A stretch of DNA of 64,000 nt from CAVTRI01 sp963737075 (lineage in GTDB: Bacteria; Actinomycetota; Acidimicrobiia; Acidimicrobiales; Palsa-688), in NCBI GenBank assembly GCA_963737075.1, contig CAVTRI010000001.1, positions 2,418,001-2,482,000 of the forward strand, read 5' to 3'. Position 1 is the first letter of the stretch. The number at the start of each line of letters is the position of its first letter. The notes below the pieces were generated by a model, which saw only the letters and a list, made by a program, of their open reading frames with translations, ran no database searches and was not told the origin of the DNA. Positions 46,731 to 55,354 of this stretch are shown one piece after another. The position numbers were made by a program, and so were the translations under genes.

Positions 46731-47351
46731 TCAGGAGGTGTTAGCCTCCCGGGAGCCGGCGAAGCTGACCGTGACCCCATCGCGGCGCATGCTCCGCGCG
46801 AACCAGGTGATCGAGAGGCAGATGGCTCCGGCGGTCACTGAAAATGTCGCTCCAAGCCTTTCGAGTGGGAAAGAGCGGGTCGACACCGTCAGGAGCAGTG
46901 CCAAGACGATGGCTCCGTTCAAGAACATTGTGATGGCCCAAAGGAAGGAGACCCGGACGAAGAAGCGGTGAACGCTGGGGCGGGCGAGGAGGTCGGGGGT
47001 GAGGGGGCAGAAGTCGTGAGTGAATCGTTGGGTGAAGGGCCGACCGGCCAGGGCGGTGAGGACCAGCAGGAACGACGCCAAAAAGGCGCTCATCGTCGGC
47101 TGGATGAAGTACAGCAGGGCGCTCCCGGTGATGAACGAGATGATCGTGCGCATAGTCAGCAAAGCAGTCCCGAGCAAGAGCATGGTCGAAACTCGTTCAT
47201 GGCGGCGCACGCGCCGGGCGATCAAGAGGTAAGACCAGCCCAGAGCGCTGAGGAGTGCTCCCCGGAAGCCCAAGACGAGGAGCACGCAATAGTAGGCGGC
47301 GAATGGTGCGACCACACTCTCGAGAAGGACCGGAACGGCGTGGCGCAACAC
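46731..47351 (-). CDS. Multi-pass membrane protein (VC0807-like)
   Basis: 206 residues with about five hydrophobic segments: VAPFAAYYCVLLVLGFRGALLSALGWSYLLIARRV, TMLLLGTALLTMRTIISFITGSALLYFIQP, FLASFLLVLTALAG, FLWAITMFLNGAIVLALLLTVS and FSVTAGAICLSITWFARSM. LGWSYLLIARRVRRHERVS and HRFFVRVSFLWAITMFLNGA match a family of uncharacterised membrane proteins that includes VC0807. Function unknown. Confidence 0.7.
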   Translation of the reverse strand: MLRHAVPVLLESVVAPFAAYYCVLLVLGFRGALLSALGWSYLLIARRVRRHERVSTMLLLGTALLTMRTIISFITGSALLYFIQPTMSAFLASFLLVLTALAGRPFTQRFTHDFCPLTPDLLARPSVHRFFVRVSFLWAITMFLNGAIVLALLLTVSTRSFPLERLGATFSVTAGAICLSITWFARSMRRDGVTVSFAGSREANTS

Positions 47352-47584
47352 GAGTAAGGGATGGGGCAGGTGTAGGACAGAGCCAGCACGCCCATCCGGA
47401 TGGTCGGCGAATGCAAGCGCCCACAGTGCCGGTCGACTTCCGGTTGGGCTGATGATAAAGGGTAACAGATTGTCGAACCCAAATCTGACTCGGCCCGCAG
47501 GCGCAGAGAAGAGGTCCTACAAAGAGGCCCCAGAGAAGGCGTTCAATCTCGGTCACGACCGGTTCATGGCGGCGGCCCGGATTG

Positions 47585-47746
47585 TCGCCCGAGGTGAGCC
47601 GGTACTTCGCCTCGCTGCCCGGCGACCGCTTTCCGAATCTGGTCGCGGTCGCGGGTGACTTCGCAAAGACCCATTTCGATGAGCGCCTCGAACTGCTAAT
47701 CACAATCTTCATTGACGGGCTCGCAGCACAGGCACGGCTGCCATGA
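47585..47746 (+). pseudogene. C-terminal fragment of a TetR regulator
   Basis: SPEVSRYFASLPGDRFPNLV and AVAGDFAKTHFDERLELLITIFIDGLAAQARLP is a typical TetR_C_1 C-terminal end. No HTH-coding part is found upstream, so this is a remnant. Confidence 0.65.
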
Positions 47747-48206
47747 CCGGCTTCGACTGCCGTCCAGGTCGCTTACCTGGTGACATCGGGCGATGGAGCG
47801 TGCTGCCATCCCTCGTCGGGCGACCGAGGCATCGCGCGGCTGACAGATACGGAGCCTTCAAGCTGAGTACTGCCAAGACGCCAGACTCAACCATCTCCGC
47901 GGCCGCTGATGTAGCTTTCTTACCGGAAGCTCACTGGCTAGCAAGGGCATCGGTCCGTCCGTAACCGGTTTGTGCAGCTGCACGGTGGTCCGGGCCATCC
48001 AGAACGATGCTCCGCACCCGAAGATGGTCACGTCGCTTCCGCTGCCCGGGCAACGTCCGCTCAGGTGTCAGCCAGTTGAGCTGCGCGATTCCGGTCGGCT
48101 GGGTGTGCGAGCAGTTCTTCTGCGATACCAGAATCGCCGCCTTCACTGCCGGGTTTGGTGCCACTCAGCCCTCCCGGTCTCGGCGGTTGCGAAGCGTCCA
48201 GACAAT
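47747..48206. other. Gene-free interval
   Basis: 460 nt between the TetR fragment and the MarR stop. No recognisable gene or RNA. Confidence 0.5.
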
Positions 48207-48629
48207 TCATTTGGAGGGAGGGGTCCTGTCTGCAGAGACAGCATCGGCGTGTATCGCTTCGGCCAGAGCCTCCGCTGTTTTTGCAGTAGTCATTCGGATT
48301 CCGTCTAGGAACCGGGCAATCGCGGCCAGTTCGGTCCGCTTGAACGTGCCGATCAGCTCTGCGGTCGAGGCTATCAGGGGACCGAACGCCTGTCGGTCTT
48401 TGTCCGCGGTAGCTTCGGTGGCGACCACGACCAGACGGCGGCGGTCGGACCTCGAAGGACGACGAGCCACGTATCCTGCCTTTTCCAGGCGGTCGACGAC
48501 GGTGGTGACCCCGCCGGTCGTGAAGCCCATCAACCGCGCCAAGTCGGTCGGCGCGGTCGGCCCGGACCGGCTGACGATCTCGAGCGCCCGCATGTCTGTG
48601 CGGTTGAGGCCGTAGAACCGAGAGGCCAC
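48207..48629 (-). CDS. MarR-family regulator
   Basis: At least 140 residues: LNRTDMRALEIVSRSGPTAPTDLARLMGFTTGGVTTVVDRLEKAGYVARRPSRSDRRRLVV is the complete winged HTH with the DxRD-like wing. The frame stays open upstream through SLERQAKISEDLIPSVIAALRGLGAEQDRLDDVASRF, which looks like the true N-terminal dimerisation helix, yet no normal start codon occurs there. GTG 48629 is the first usable one. A TTG in a neighbouring frame would join if one A were added in AAAA. Divergent from the lipoprotein gene. Confidence 0.85.
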   Translation of the reverse strand: MASRFYGLNRTDMRALEIVSRSGPTAPTDLARLMGFTTGGVTTVVDRLEKAGYVARRPSRSDRRRLVVVATEATADKDRQAFGPLIASTAELIGTFKRTELAAIARFLDGIRMTTAKTAEALAEAIHADAVSADRTPPSK

Positions 48630-48736
48630 ATCGTCGAGGCGGTCCTGCTCGGCACCCAGCCCTCGAAGGGCGGCGATGACGGACGGAATCAGGTCCTCAG
48701 AAATTTTCGCTTGCCTTTCAAGTGATCAGAAGTGTA

Positions 48737-48766
48737 AGCTACATACTACTCTAGTGATACTACTAC
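48737..48766. promoter_or_regulatory. AT-rich divergent promoter with direct repeats
   Basis: ATACTACT occurs twice (about 48743 and 48757) on either side of CTAGTG, in an A/T-rich patch unlike its surroundings, between marR and the lipoprotein gene. Likely promoter and MarR binding region. Confidence 0.45.
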
Positions 48767-48796
48767 TTGCTACCACCAGTACAGAAAGAGGCAACA

Positions 48797-49318
48797 ATGA
48801 GATCGTCACTGAAACGGGCAGTCCTGGCCATGGCCGCCGTGGCCGGCGTCGGCCTGACAGGCTGTGGGACCACGATCGCGGCTGGCGCTGGTTCGAACAC
48901 GGCTCACGCCACCAAGACCATCTCGGTGGTGGGCCACCGGGCCGATACGGTTTTCATAACCGCCGCGGGATCATCGTCCCAGTTCCCGACCGGGCCGCTG
49001 TCACCAGGGGATCGCATCATCGGACGTGAAGACCTCCGACAGCACGGTTCGATGATCGGAACCGACTTCGAGGTTTGCACCGTGCACGTCGGTCTGCGCG
49101 TGCTCTGCGATGACATGGTCGAAATCACCAACGTAGGCGAACTTCACGTGGCCTGGATGTTTCAATGGCCGAGCTCGGGTACCGCCGGCCCGTCCGCTTG
49201 GGACGGTGTCGTCGACGGCGGGACCGAGAACTATGCCAACGCCATCGGCGACTTCCACGCCCAAGCCCTTCCGAGCGGTGACGACAGCATCACCCTCCGG
49301 ATCGTCCAACCATCTTGA
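48797..49318 (+). CDS. Lipoprotein with allene-oxide-cyclase/dirigent-like barrel
   Basis: 173 residues from ATG 48797 (GAGG upstream). Lipoprotein signal RSSLKRAVLAMAAVAGVGLTGCGTT with lipobox LTGC, so it is membrane-anchored outside the cytoplasm. The mature part has FPTGPLSPGDRIIGREDLRQHGSMIGTDFEVC, CDDMVEI and DGGTENYANAIGDFHAQAL, a pattern like the allene oxide cyclase barrel (GD, D...G..iG....C, GGT..Y..A.G). Likely repressed by the divergent MarR. Ligand or reaction unknown. Confidence 0.6.
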   Translation: MRSSLKRAVLAMAAVAGVGLTGCGTTIAAGAGSNTAHATKTISVVGHRADTVFITAAGSSSQFPTGPLSPGDRIIGREDLRQHGSMIGTDFEVCTVHVGLRVLCDDMVEITNVGELHVAWMFQWPSSGTAGPSAWDGVVDGGTENYANAIGDFHAQALPSGDDSITLRIVQPS

Positions 49319-49563
49319 CGTTCGGCAGACGAATCCAGTCACCACCCCACACCGACCCGGCCACGGCCCAGAGCTGTTGCGCTGTTCCTCGTCGAGGTGC
49401 CAGCACGAGGCGCTGCCGCTGTCCGTCCGGTCGATCACCACCGACCCGAAAGTGTGGGTGACGCGACGGCAACCACAATTGCGCGGCTGGGAACGGGTGA
49501 TCGGGTCACTGCCCGAATCCGAGTTACGGAAGGACGGCCGACAACCGGCGCCAACCGGTTAGA

Positions 49564-49950
49564 TCACCCGGCGGCCAGCATCGCCAGTGCCGCCTCGCGA
49601 GAGTCGCAGTCCTGCATGTGCACCACTTTGTCGCCGACCACCCCGAACGTGAACACCTTGAAAACCGTCACCGTCCCAGACCAGTCGGGCTCCGAAATCG
49701 TCAAACCCAGCGCGACAGCTGCACCCCGCTCGACTGCTTCGCTCACCTGGAAACGCCGCCCGTTCTCGTGATGCCTCGAGAGGAGATCCACGACCTCCTG
49801 CCGGTTGCCTCAGGCGGGGGTTTCCGGGAGATCTGGCCGGTCGGTGGCACGCCAGATGGCCCTGGGGTCGAGCAACCTGATCCACGGGTCCAGATCGCCC
49901 TGCCCGAGAGCGTCGTAAGCCTCACGCAGCTGTGCCGGACGCTCGCTCAT
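49564..49950 (-). pseudogene. NTF2/SnoaL-like protein with in-frame UGA at a Cys-like position
   Basis: From ATG 49950: MSERPAQLREAYDALGQGDL, DPWIRLLDPRAIWRATDRPDLPETPA, then TGA at 49810-49812, then GNRQEVVDLLSRHHENGRRF, VSEAVERGAAVALGLTI and WSGTVTVFKVFTF to the end, all in one frame. Related NTF2-like proteins usually have Cys or a similar residue before xNRxEVV. A one-base TGC-to-TGA nonsense change explains it. An 8-bp stem with a GTG loop follows the UGA by 10 nt, so recoding as selenocysteine cannot be dismissed on sequence alone. Confidence 0.65.
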
Positions 49951-50122
49951 GGCCACCGACTTTACTGCCTGTCACTCACGCTTTTCTAATACGAACACCG
50001 GCGGTTACTCGCCCGGCTGACGATAACTCGACGAAATCGTTCGCGGACTACTTGGACCAGTTTGTCCAGCTTCGCCCTGTTGAGCCGCAGGTACGACGCC
50101 GCCTCATCACGTCCCTCGACCG

Positions 50123-50980
50123 TCAATGCGCGTGGAAGATGGCAGGACTGCTCAGGGCCGGATGAGCAGGGACGAAAACCGCAGCGCCAGCCACGGCCGC
50201 CGCCCTCCGGCACGGAGCTTCCCTCGGAGGATTCTGGCTCCACTGCCCGACTCGGCCGTAGCCGACGAGCAAGAAAGCGGCGGGGTCAGCAGTGATCACG
50301 CAATCTGGACGGTCGTCTCTACTGTTGGCCGGGCTAACGGTAACCTGGGCGCCGTCGACGGCGAAGCGGTAGCGGTCGCTGGGTCCGAATCGCAGCTCGT
50401 AGTCAATGTAGCGGCGGCTTGCGGTTCGCGGGTCCACGTAGTCGGCCGCGATGGCCATGATCCCAGGGATGACACGCAGGGCATCGGAGCGATCGATCGG
50501 CCACCGCCGGCCAGCGGCGCGGGCGAGGTCCAGACCGTGGATGAGTTGCTCGCCGAGGCAAACGGACACCAGGGTGGGGGGCGTCATCACGACGCCGTTG
50601 GCCGTTACGATCGGCTCTTCGTTCGGCAGGTTCGCAACGGCCGCGGCGAGCCCAGCGGCGGCGTCTTCGAGCAGGTCAGCGAGCACAGTAAGGTCACGCT
50701 CGGAGAACAGGTCGAGCTGTGCCTGGTTGGCCGCGGCCCCTCGTTCCGCCGCGTTCCGCCCGTCGTCCGCCGCGCTCGTTGCTGCGAGCGGACGATGCGC
50801 TCCGGTGGCCAGGGCGGCGTGGTCGCGCAGGTCCGCGACCAGGTGCGCCGCGGTCTCTGCCGCGCTCCAACTGAGCCCGGGCACCCGAGCGTCGGGATCG
50901 AGGCCGCCGCGCAGTAGTTGCGCCGTCCGGCCGGCCGCGGCAACCAGGGCCGTCTCTGCTTCCACGACTTGTCGAGCCAT
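50123..50980 (-). CDS. MDMPI/DinB-like protein with SCP2-like C-terminal domain
   Basis: 285 residues from ATG 50980 (GGAGG upstream). The DinB-like N-terminal half has LSWSAAETAAHLVADLRDHAAL, with metal-type His residues, and CLGEQLIHGLDLARAAGRRWPI. The second half is SCP2-like (YELRFGPSDRYRFAVDGAQVTVSPANSRDDRPDCVITADPAAFLLVGYGRVGQW). The last 35 residues are out of frame: the next frame gives ARILRGKLRAGGRRPW-type sequence ending at 50152, the normal family end, so a base was lost near 50240. Mycothiol-dependent activity is possible but unproven. Confidence 0.75.
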   Translation of the reverse strand: MARQVVEAETALVAAAGRTAQLLRGGLDPDARVPGLSWSAAETAAHLVADLRDHAALATGAHRPLAATSAADDGRNAAERGAAANQAQLDLFSERDLTVLADLLEDAAAGLAAAVANLPNEEPIVTANGVVMTPPTLVSVCLGEQLIHGLDLARAAGRRWPIDRSDALRVIPGIMAIAADYVDPRTASRRYIDYELRFGPSDRYRFAVDGAQVTVSPANSRDDRPDCVITADPAAFLLVGYGRVGQWSQNPPREAPCRRAAAVAGAAVFVPAHPALSSPAIFHAH

Positions 50981-51411
50981 ACGGGACCTCCTCAACGCGG
51001 TGATGCGATCAGCCTGAATGATGTCCGCCTGGGTGTCGTCCCGGCACTCCGGTGAGATCAGGGGAGGCCGGCAACGCAGATGGGAAATACGCGCGACCCT
51101 TCAAGTAGTGGCGCAGATCGTTGGCTCCGCAACTGCCTCGCGGCTCGAGTGGTCTCGATTCAGCCCGGCACTCTGCTGGCTCACCGGCAGATCGACCTTC
51201 CGGGGCCGGTTCGCCTTCGGGTTGTCGGCGAGGGCCTGGCAGCTGCGCTACCGGAGCACCGATACGGCCGGGCGGGCCCATTTCTGCGGTGGCCACTTCT
51301 CAACCCCCCCGCCAGTACTTCCAAGAATGCCCACACACGAGGCCGGTTCTACGATCCTGAGCCCTTCACGGCGGCGACCATTCGGCCCGCCCGGTTGACA
51401 CCGATTACGCG
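50981..51411. other. Gene-free interval
   Basis: 431 nt between the divergent MDMPI-like gene and the promoter box of the thiolase operon. Open frames here carry no recognisable domain. Confidence 0.5.
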
Positions 51412-51441
51412 TGTGACATATTCTATCTGTAGTGTTACATG
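51412..51441 (+). promoter_or_regulatory. Promoter/operator box of the thiolase operon
   Basis: 30 bp running into the thiolase ATG. TGTGACA and TGTTACA form an inverted repeat, with TATTCT (51419-51424) as a -10-like hexamer inside. It matches 22 of 30 positions of the box at 58414-58443, including GACATAT, CTATC and ACATG. The short distance to ATG implies a leaderless or nearly leaderless mRNA. Confidence 0.7.
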
Positions 51442-52641
51442 GGTTCGGAGGGACGGGTGGGTTTTCCCAAGCGCCAGGCCGCCATCGTGGGGGTGTACAA
51501 CACCAAACAAGGCAAGCTGCCCGACCGGACGTCCTTCTCTCTTCAGTTGGAGGCGATTCGCGGAGCCTTGGACGACGCGGGTATGACCCTCGACGACGTC
51601 GACGGGTTGCTGCCGATGTCGGGTTCCACGCACGTGGCCGGGTTCGACGGGCCGACTGCGGCTCACCAGTTCTGGGCAGAGCAGCTGGGCGGCCGGCCCA
51701 TAAGTCTCATGGAGATCGGTGGTGCCTCCGGGCAACTGGCCAAGGCCGCGGCTGGGATCTCGGCGGGCATGTGCGAGAGCGCGGTCCTCTTTTACGGCAA
51801 AGCGGGCCAACCGGTGGGGCCGAGAGGCAGCGCCACGGCGGATCAGGCGCCGCGTGTGGCCGAATGGCAATTCTCCATGCACGGGGCCTACATGATCCCC
51901 TTCTACGCGCTGTGGGCTCAGCGCTACATGCACGAATTCAAGGTCAGCTCCGAGGACCTCGCCCAGGTCGCGGTCGTCGATCGTTACCACTCCACCCTCA
52001 ACCCGGACTCGGTCATGGGAAACCGGGGGGAGATCACCGTCGACGACGTGCTCAATTCCCGGTGGATCGCCGAACCCCTGCACCTTCTTGACTGCTCGCT
52101 CGATACCGACGGCGGCTACGCGGTGGTGATGACCACTGCCGAGCGGGCCCGCAGCGCCCGCAAGAAACCGGTCTACGTGCTGGCGGGGGCCGAGGCGGTC
52201 TATACCGATTTCTACGTCAGCTTCAGCGAACCGTGGTTCGGTGAAGAGGGCAAGTCCGTTCGCAAGGCTGCCGACCGGGCATTCTCGCTCGCCGGTGTGA
52301 GTCGGGACGACGTGGACGTGGTGGGTAGCTATGACTGCTTCACCATCACGGGTCTGCGCAACCTCGAAGAGATGGGCTTTTGTGGCATCGGTGAAGCAGC
52401 GGCCTATGTGCGGGAGGGCAATACCCGTCTCGGAGGGAAGATGCCTGTGAACACCGACGGCGGCCTCCTGTCGGGCAGTCACCCCGGAGATCCCTCAGGT
52501 CTCATGGTCACCGAGGTTGTCAAGCAGTTGCGCGGCGAGTGCGGAGCCCGCCAGGTTGCCGACGCCAAGATCGCTGTAGCGCTGCAGCAGGGTTTCGCCG
52601 TGCACGGCATCGGCAGCGCTCTGATCATGGCAGTCGACTGA
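51439..52641 (+). CDS. Thiolase-like (lipid-transfer/Ltp-type) acyl-CoA enzyme
   Basis: 400 residues. AAIVGVYNTKQGKLPDRTSFSLQLEAIRGALDDAGMTLDDVDGLLP is the thiolase N-fold. The position of the thiolase nucleophile reads IGGASGQLAKAAAG, without Cys, while VGSYDCFTITGLRNLEEMG and TDGGLLSGSHPGDPSGLMVTE keep the rest of the site. This is the SCP-x/Ltp2-like group, which works with DUF35 partners as an aldolase or thiolase on CoA thioesters, for example in sterol side-chain loss. The next gene, 2 nt after the stop, is the DUF35 protein, supporting a two-subunit enzyme. Confidence 0.85.
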   Translation: MGSEGRVGFPKRQAAIVGVYNTKQGKLPDRTSFSLQLEAIRGALDDAGMTLDDVDGLLPMSGSTHVAGFDGPTAAHQFWAEQLGGRPISLMEIGGASGQLAKAAAGISAGMCESAVLFYGKAGQPVGPRGSATADQAPRVAEWQFSMHGAYMIPFYALWAQRYMHEFKVSSEDLAQVAVVDRYHSTLNPDSVMGNRGEITVDDVLNSRWIAEPLHLLDCSLDTDGGYAVVMTTAERARSARKKPVYVLAGAEAVYTDFYVSFSEPWFGEEGKSVRKAADRAFSLAGVSRDDVDVVGSYDCFTITGLRNLEEMGFCGIGEAAAYVREGNTRLGGKMPVNTDGGLLSGSHPGDPSGLMVTEVVKQLRGECGARQVADAKIAVALQQGFAVHGIGSALIMAVD

Positions 52642-52643
52642 TC

Positions 52644-53078
52644 ATGACTGCCACCGACACGCCGTATCTAAAACCGCTCCCACGGGTCTCCGAGGCCAAC
52701 CGGCCGTTTTGGGACGGTCTCAAACGCCGGGAGTTCCTCGTACCCCGGTGCAGCAACTGCCACGCCTACAACTGGGTGCCGTATCCCGCATGCCGCTCCT
52801 GCCTCTCGGAGGCACAGACCTGGACCAAGGTGAGCGGAGACGCCACGGTGTATTCATTCACCATCGTCCATCGCGGCCACGGCCAGTTCAACGACGAGGC
52901 GCCGTACGCGATCGTGATGGCCAAACTTGTTGAGGAGCCGCGTGCCTGCATCGTCCTCGGCAACACCCGAGGCATTCCCAACGAGGACCTCGAGGTCGGT
53001 CTGCCAATCAAGATCGTCTACGAAGACATCCCCGGTGAGGACACGACCATGTGGCGGTTTGGCCCGAGGGAAGCATGA
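52644..53078 (+). CDS. DUF35 OB-fold/zinc-ribbon acyl-CoA-associated protein
   Basis: 144 residues from ATG 52644. Zinc ribbon CSNCHAYNWVPYPACRSC (four Cys) after RREFLVPR, then an OB-fold: WTKVSGDATVYSFTIVHRGHGQFNDEAPYAIVMAKLVEEP. DUF35 proteins such as ChsH2 pair with hotdog hydratases and thiolase-like Ltp2 aldolases. Here thiolase-like, DUF35 and two hotdog genes follow in order, which matches that type of hydratase-aldolase complex. Confidence 0.9.
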   Translation: MTATDTPYLKPLPRVSEANRPFWDGLKRREFLVPRCSNCHAYNWVPYPACRSCLSEAQTWTKVSGDATVYSFTIVHRGHGQFNDEAPYAIVMAKLVEEPRACIVLGNTRGIPNEDLEVGLPIKIVYEDIPGEDTTMWRFGPREA

Positions 53079-53617
53079 CAACGTCGGTCATCACCGACGA
53101 CATGAGGTCTCTTCTCGGCCTTTCGCTCGGAGGCTCGATCTCCTACCCGATCACCGATTCCGACATCCGGAGGTGGGCGATCGCGGTGTACTACCCCGAT
53201 CCTCCGCCTTTGCTGTTCTGGGACGAGGAGTACGCCAAGACCACGCCACACGGCGGAATCGTGGCGCCCGAGGAGTTCAACCCGTTTGCGTGGGGCCCAC
53301 GGGAGACGTTCACGGTCGAGCCTCCGAAGCCGGCTCTCGAGGCAGACCCTGCCCTGGTCTCCGTGGGAGCCACTGAACACCGCTACGGGGTACCACCGCC
53401 TGATCTCCACCACGCGCTCAACGGAGGGGTCGAGGTGGAGCACACACGGGTTCGCATGCGGCCGGGTGACGTCATTACGACGCGCTCCGCCATTGTCGAC
53501 TACTCGGAGCGAGAGGGCCGGCTCGGGTTGATGCTGTTCACGACCAACGAGTCCCGATGGACCAACCAGCGCGACGAGCTGGTGCGAATCGAGCGAATGA
53601 CTTTAATCCGGTACTAG
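53075..53617 (+). CDS. MaoC-like hotdog dehydratase, FAS1-type N-domain
   Basis: 180 residues; ATG 53075 overlaps the DUF35 stop (ATGA). SISYPITDSDIRRWAIAVYYPDPPPLLFWDEEYAKTTPHGGIVAPEEFNPFAWGP and GGVEVEHTRVRMRPGDVITTRSAIVDYSEREGRLGLMLFTTNESRWTNQRDELV match the MaoC_dehydrat_N/FAS1-like dehydratase hotdog. It likely forms a heteromer with the next MaoC gene to hydrate or dehydrate enoyl-CoA. Confidence 0.87.
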   Translation: MTTSVITDDMRSLLGLSLGGSISYPITDSDIRRWAIAVYYPDPPPLLFWDEEYAKTTPHGGIVAPEEFNPFAWGPRETFTVEPPKPALEADPALVSVGATEHRYGVPPPDLHHALNGGVEVEHTRVRMRPGDVITTRSAIVDYSEREGRLGLMLFTTNESRWTNQRDELVRIERMTLIRY

Positions 53618-53635
53618 CGCTGAGCAGGAAACGAC

Positions 53636-54103
53636 ATGACTGACGTGGCTGGACTCAACACCGAGGAAGTCGTCATCGGCTTCGAAGTACCGTCGCACAC
53701 CCGCACGCCGAATTTCCATCACTGGAACCGGTACGCTGCGGTCAATTCTGAGTTTGTGGATATTCATATGGACGACCAAGCCGCACAGGCTGCCGGTTAC
53801 CCCGGGGCGATCCAGATGGGCAACCTTACGTTCGCGTGGCTGCATGGCATGTTGCGGGACTGGCTTGGCTTCGACGGCCGAATTGTCAAAGTTCAGTGCC
53901 GGTTTCGGGGGCCGTCTCTCAAGGGCGACTCGGTGACCTGCAAGGGCGTCGTGACCAACTGCTACGAGGCGGAAGGCATGAAGATGGCGGACCTGGACGT
54001 GTGGACAGAAAATCAGAATGGGGTGCGCACGACCGACGGCAGGGCTACGGTCGCATTGCAACCGGTGGATCTAACGCACCGCGAAGTGGAGACGTTGGGT
54101 TAG
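53636..54103 (+). CDS. MaoC-like hotdog (hydratase-type) protein
   Basis: 155 residues: SHTRTPNFHHWNRYAAVNSEFVDIHMDDQAAQAAGYPGAIQMGNLTFAWLHGMLRDWLG. The D-x-x-x-x-H segment IHMDDQAAQAAGYPGAIQMG is the usual MaoC hydratase active-site region (D...A..G......G). It lies 18 nt after its hotdog partner and probably completes the hydratase. Confidence 0.87.
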   Translation: MTDVAGLNTEEVVIGFEVPSHTRTPNFHHWNRYAAVNSEFVDIHMDDQAAQAAGYPGAIQMGNLTFAWLHGMLRDWLGFDGRIVKVQCRFRGPSLKGDSVTCKGVVTNCYEAEGMKMADLDVWTENQNGVRTTDGRATVALQPVDLTHREVETLG

Positions 54104-54132
54104 CGAGCTGAAAGAATCGGAGGTACAGGCCA

Positions 54133-54531
54133 ATGGCAAAGTTACGGCATGTTGCGATCAACTGTGACAATCTCGACGAGTCAGCCAAGTTCTACGCTGA
54201 GGCGTTCGAGATGGAGGAGGTTGGACGCGCCGGTGACATGGAGAAGGGCGGAGCGGTGTACCTGAGCGATGGCGTGGTCAATGTCGCTCTCATCAAGATC
54301 ACCGATCCGGACTTCCCCAACTACAAGCCGGACGGGCTTAACCACATCGGGTTCGTTGTCGACGACGTCGACGCGGCAGTGGCGAGGGTGACTTCGCTCG
54401 GTGCGGTTCCACAAAACGACCCAACCGCCGCTGGCGCGGGCGCTACCTGGGAGATCAAGATGAAGGCGCCCGATGGCGTCGCATTCGACCTCAGCACTCA
54501 TGGTTGGCCCGGCATATCAGTGACCTCCTGA
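54133..54531 (+). CDS. VOC (glyoxalase/bleomycin-resistance fold) protein
   Basis: 132 residues with two beta-alpha-beta halves: RHVAINCDNLDESAKFYAEAFEMEEVGRAGD, and LNHIGFVVDDVDAAVARVTSLGAVP with MKAPDGVAFDLSTHGWPG. The metal residues are His6, and His/Glu-type positions in LNHIGF and the C-terminal strand. Could be an epimerase, lyase or dioxygenase; last gene of the thiolase operon. Confidence 0.88.
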   Translation: MAKLRHVAINCDNLDESAKFYAEAFEMEEVGRAGDMEKGGAVYLSDGVVNVALIKITDPDFPNYKPDGLNHIGFVVDDVDAAVARVTSLGAVPQNDPTAAGAGATWEIKMKAPDGVAFDLSTHGWPGISVTS

Positions 54532-54594
54532 CGCTTGGTAAGGCGTCGACTGCGAGCAGTCGAGTGCCGCGTCGTACGGTGGGAGTCTGCCCGG

Positions 54595-55296
54595 CTACCG
54601 ACCTCGCTCGGTCCAGGCGGCCGTGTAGGCCTCGAGGCTGAAGTCTGCCGAGCGGCACACAGCAATGACGCGTCTTTCTATCTCCTCATGGGCTCGAATG
54701 GCGTCGGGCAGGGCATCGACGAGATCGAGCGGGACCTTGACGATCCCGTGGCGATCTCCGTGCAGGAGATCGCCCGACCGTATCGTGACCCCTCCGATGT
54801 GCACCGGCTGACCCGTCTCGAGCACATCGACGAACCCACCCCCCACCCCAGGGCCACTAGCGAAGGTCTGGAAACCAATGGCCTCCATCTCGTCGAGGTC
54901 CCGGACAGGACCATTGGTCAAGCCCGCCGTGCAGCCAAGAGCCATGTAGAGACTGGCCGCCACCTCCCCCCAGATGCAGACCGGGCCCCTCCAGTCGCCG
55001 ACGTTTTCGGCAACAAGGATCCTCGGCTGGGGGACCGCGAGCACATGCTCGTCCGGGTGGTCCGCCAGATCCTTGGAAGCCGCCGCTCCCGACGCGCCCC
55101 CGGTGCGGCGGGTCGCCACCCTGCGGGTCGCAGCGAAGCCGACGCGTCGCCCGAGCCTCGGCGACATACACCCGGCTATCATGCGGTCGATGCTTGCCAA
55201 GTCCGAGGGATGAACTCCCAGACGCTTCAACCCATTGAGGATCGACGGCGTGCTGAATGAGAGCAGCTTTTCCACGTCGGACCGGTCAGGACTCAC
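54595..55296 (-). CDS. RraA/HMG-aldolase family protein
   Basis: 233 residues from GTG 55296 with GGAG seven nt upstream; longer frames upstream are rejected. GEVAASLYMALGCTAGLTNGPVRDLDEMEAIGFQTFASGPGVGGG contains the R-D pair and G-F-x-x-F-x-x-G of RraA-fold pyruvate aldolases (HMG/CHA aldolase, LigK type). VRTxxHGDRHGIVKVP-like LLHGDRHGIVKVPLDLVDALP follows. Plausible reaction: retro-aldol cleavage of a 4-hydroxy-4-methyl-2-oxo acid, or oxaloacetate decarboxylation. Confidence 0.85.
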   Translation of the reverse strand: MSPDRSDVEKLLSFSTPSILNGLKRLGVHPSDLASIDRMIAGCMSPRLGRRVGFAATRRVATRRTGGASGAAASKDLADHPDEHVLAVPQPRILVAENVGDWRGPVCIWGEVAASLYMALGCTAGLTNGPVRDLDEMEAIGFQTFASGPGVGGGFVDVLETGQPVHIGGVTIRSGDLLHGDRHGIVKVPLDLVDALPDAIRAHEEIERRVIAVCRSADFSLEAYTAAWTERGR

Positions 55297-55354
55297 AGCG
55301 ATCTCCAATCGTGTCGCTTCAAGAGCTTCGGCGTGACGATAACCCGGCTGGGGG

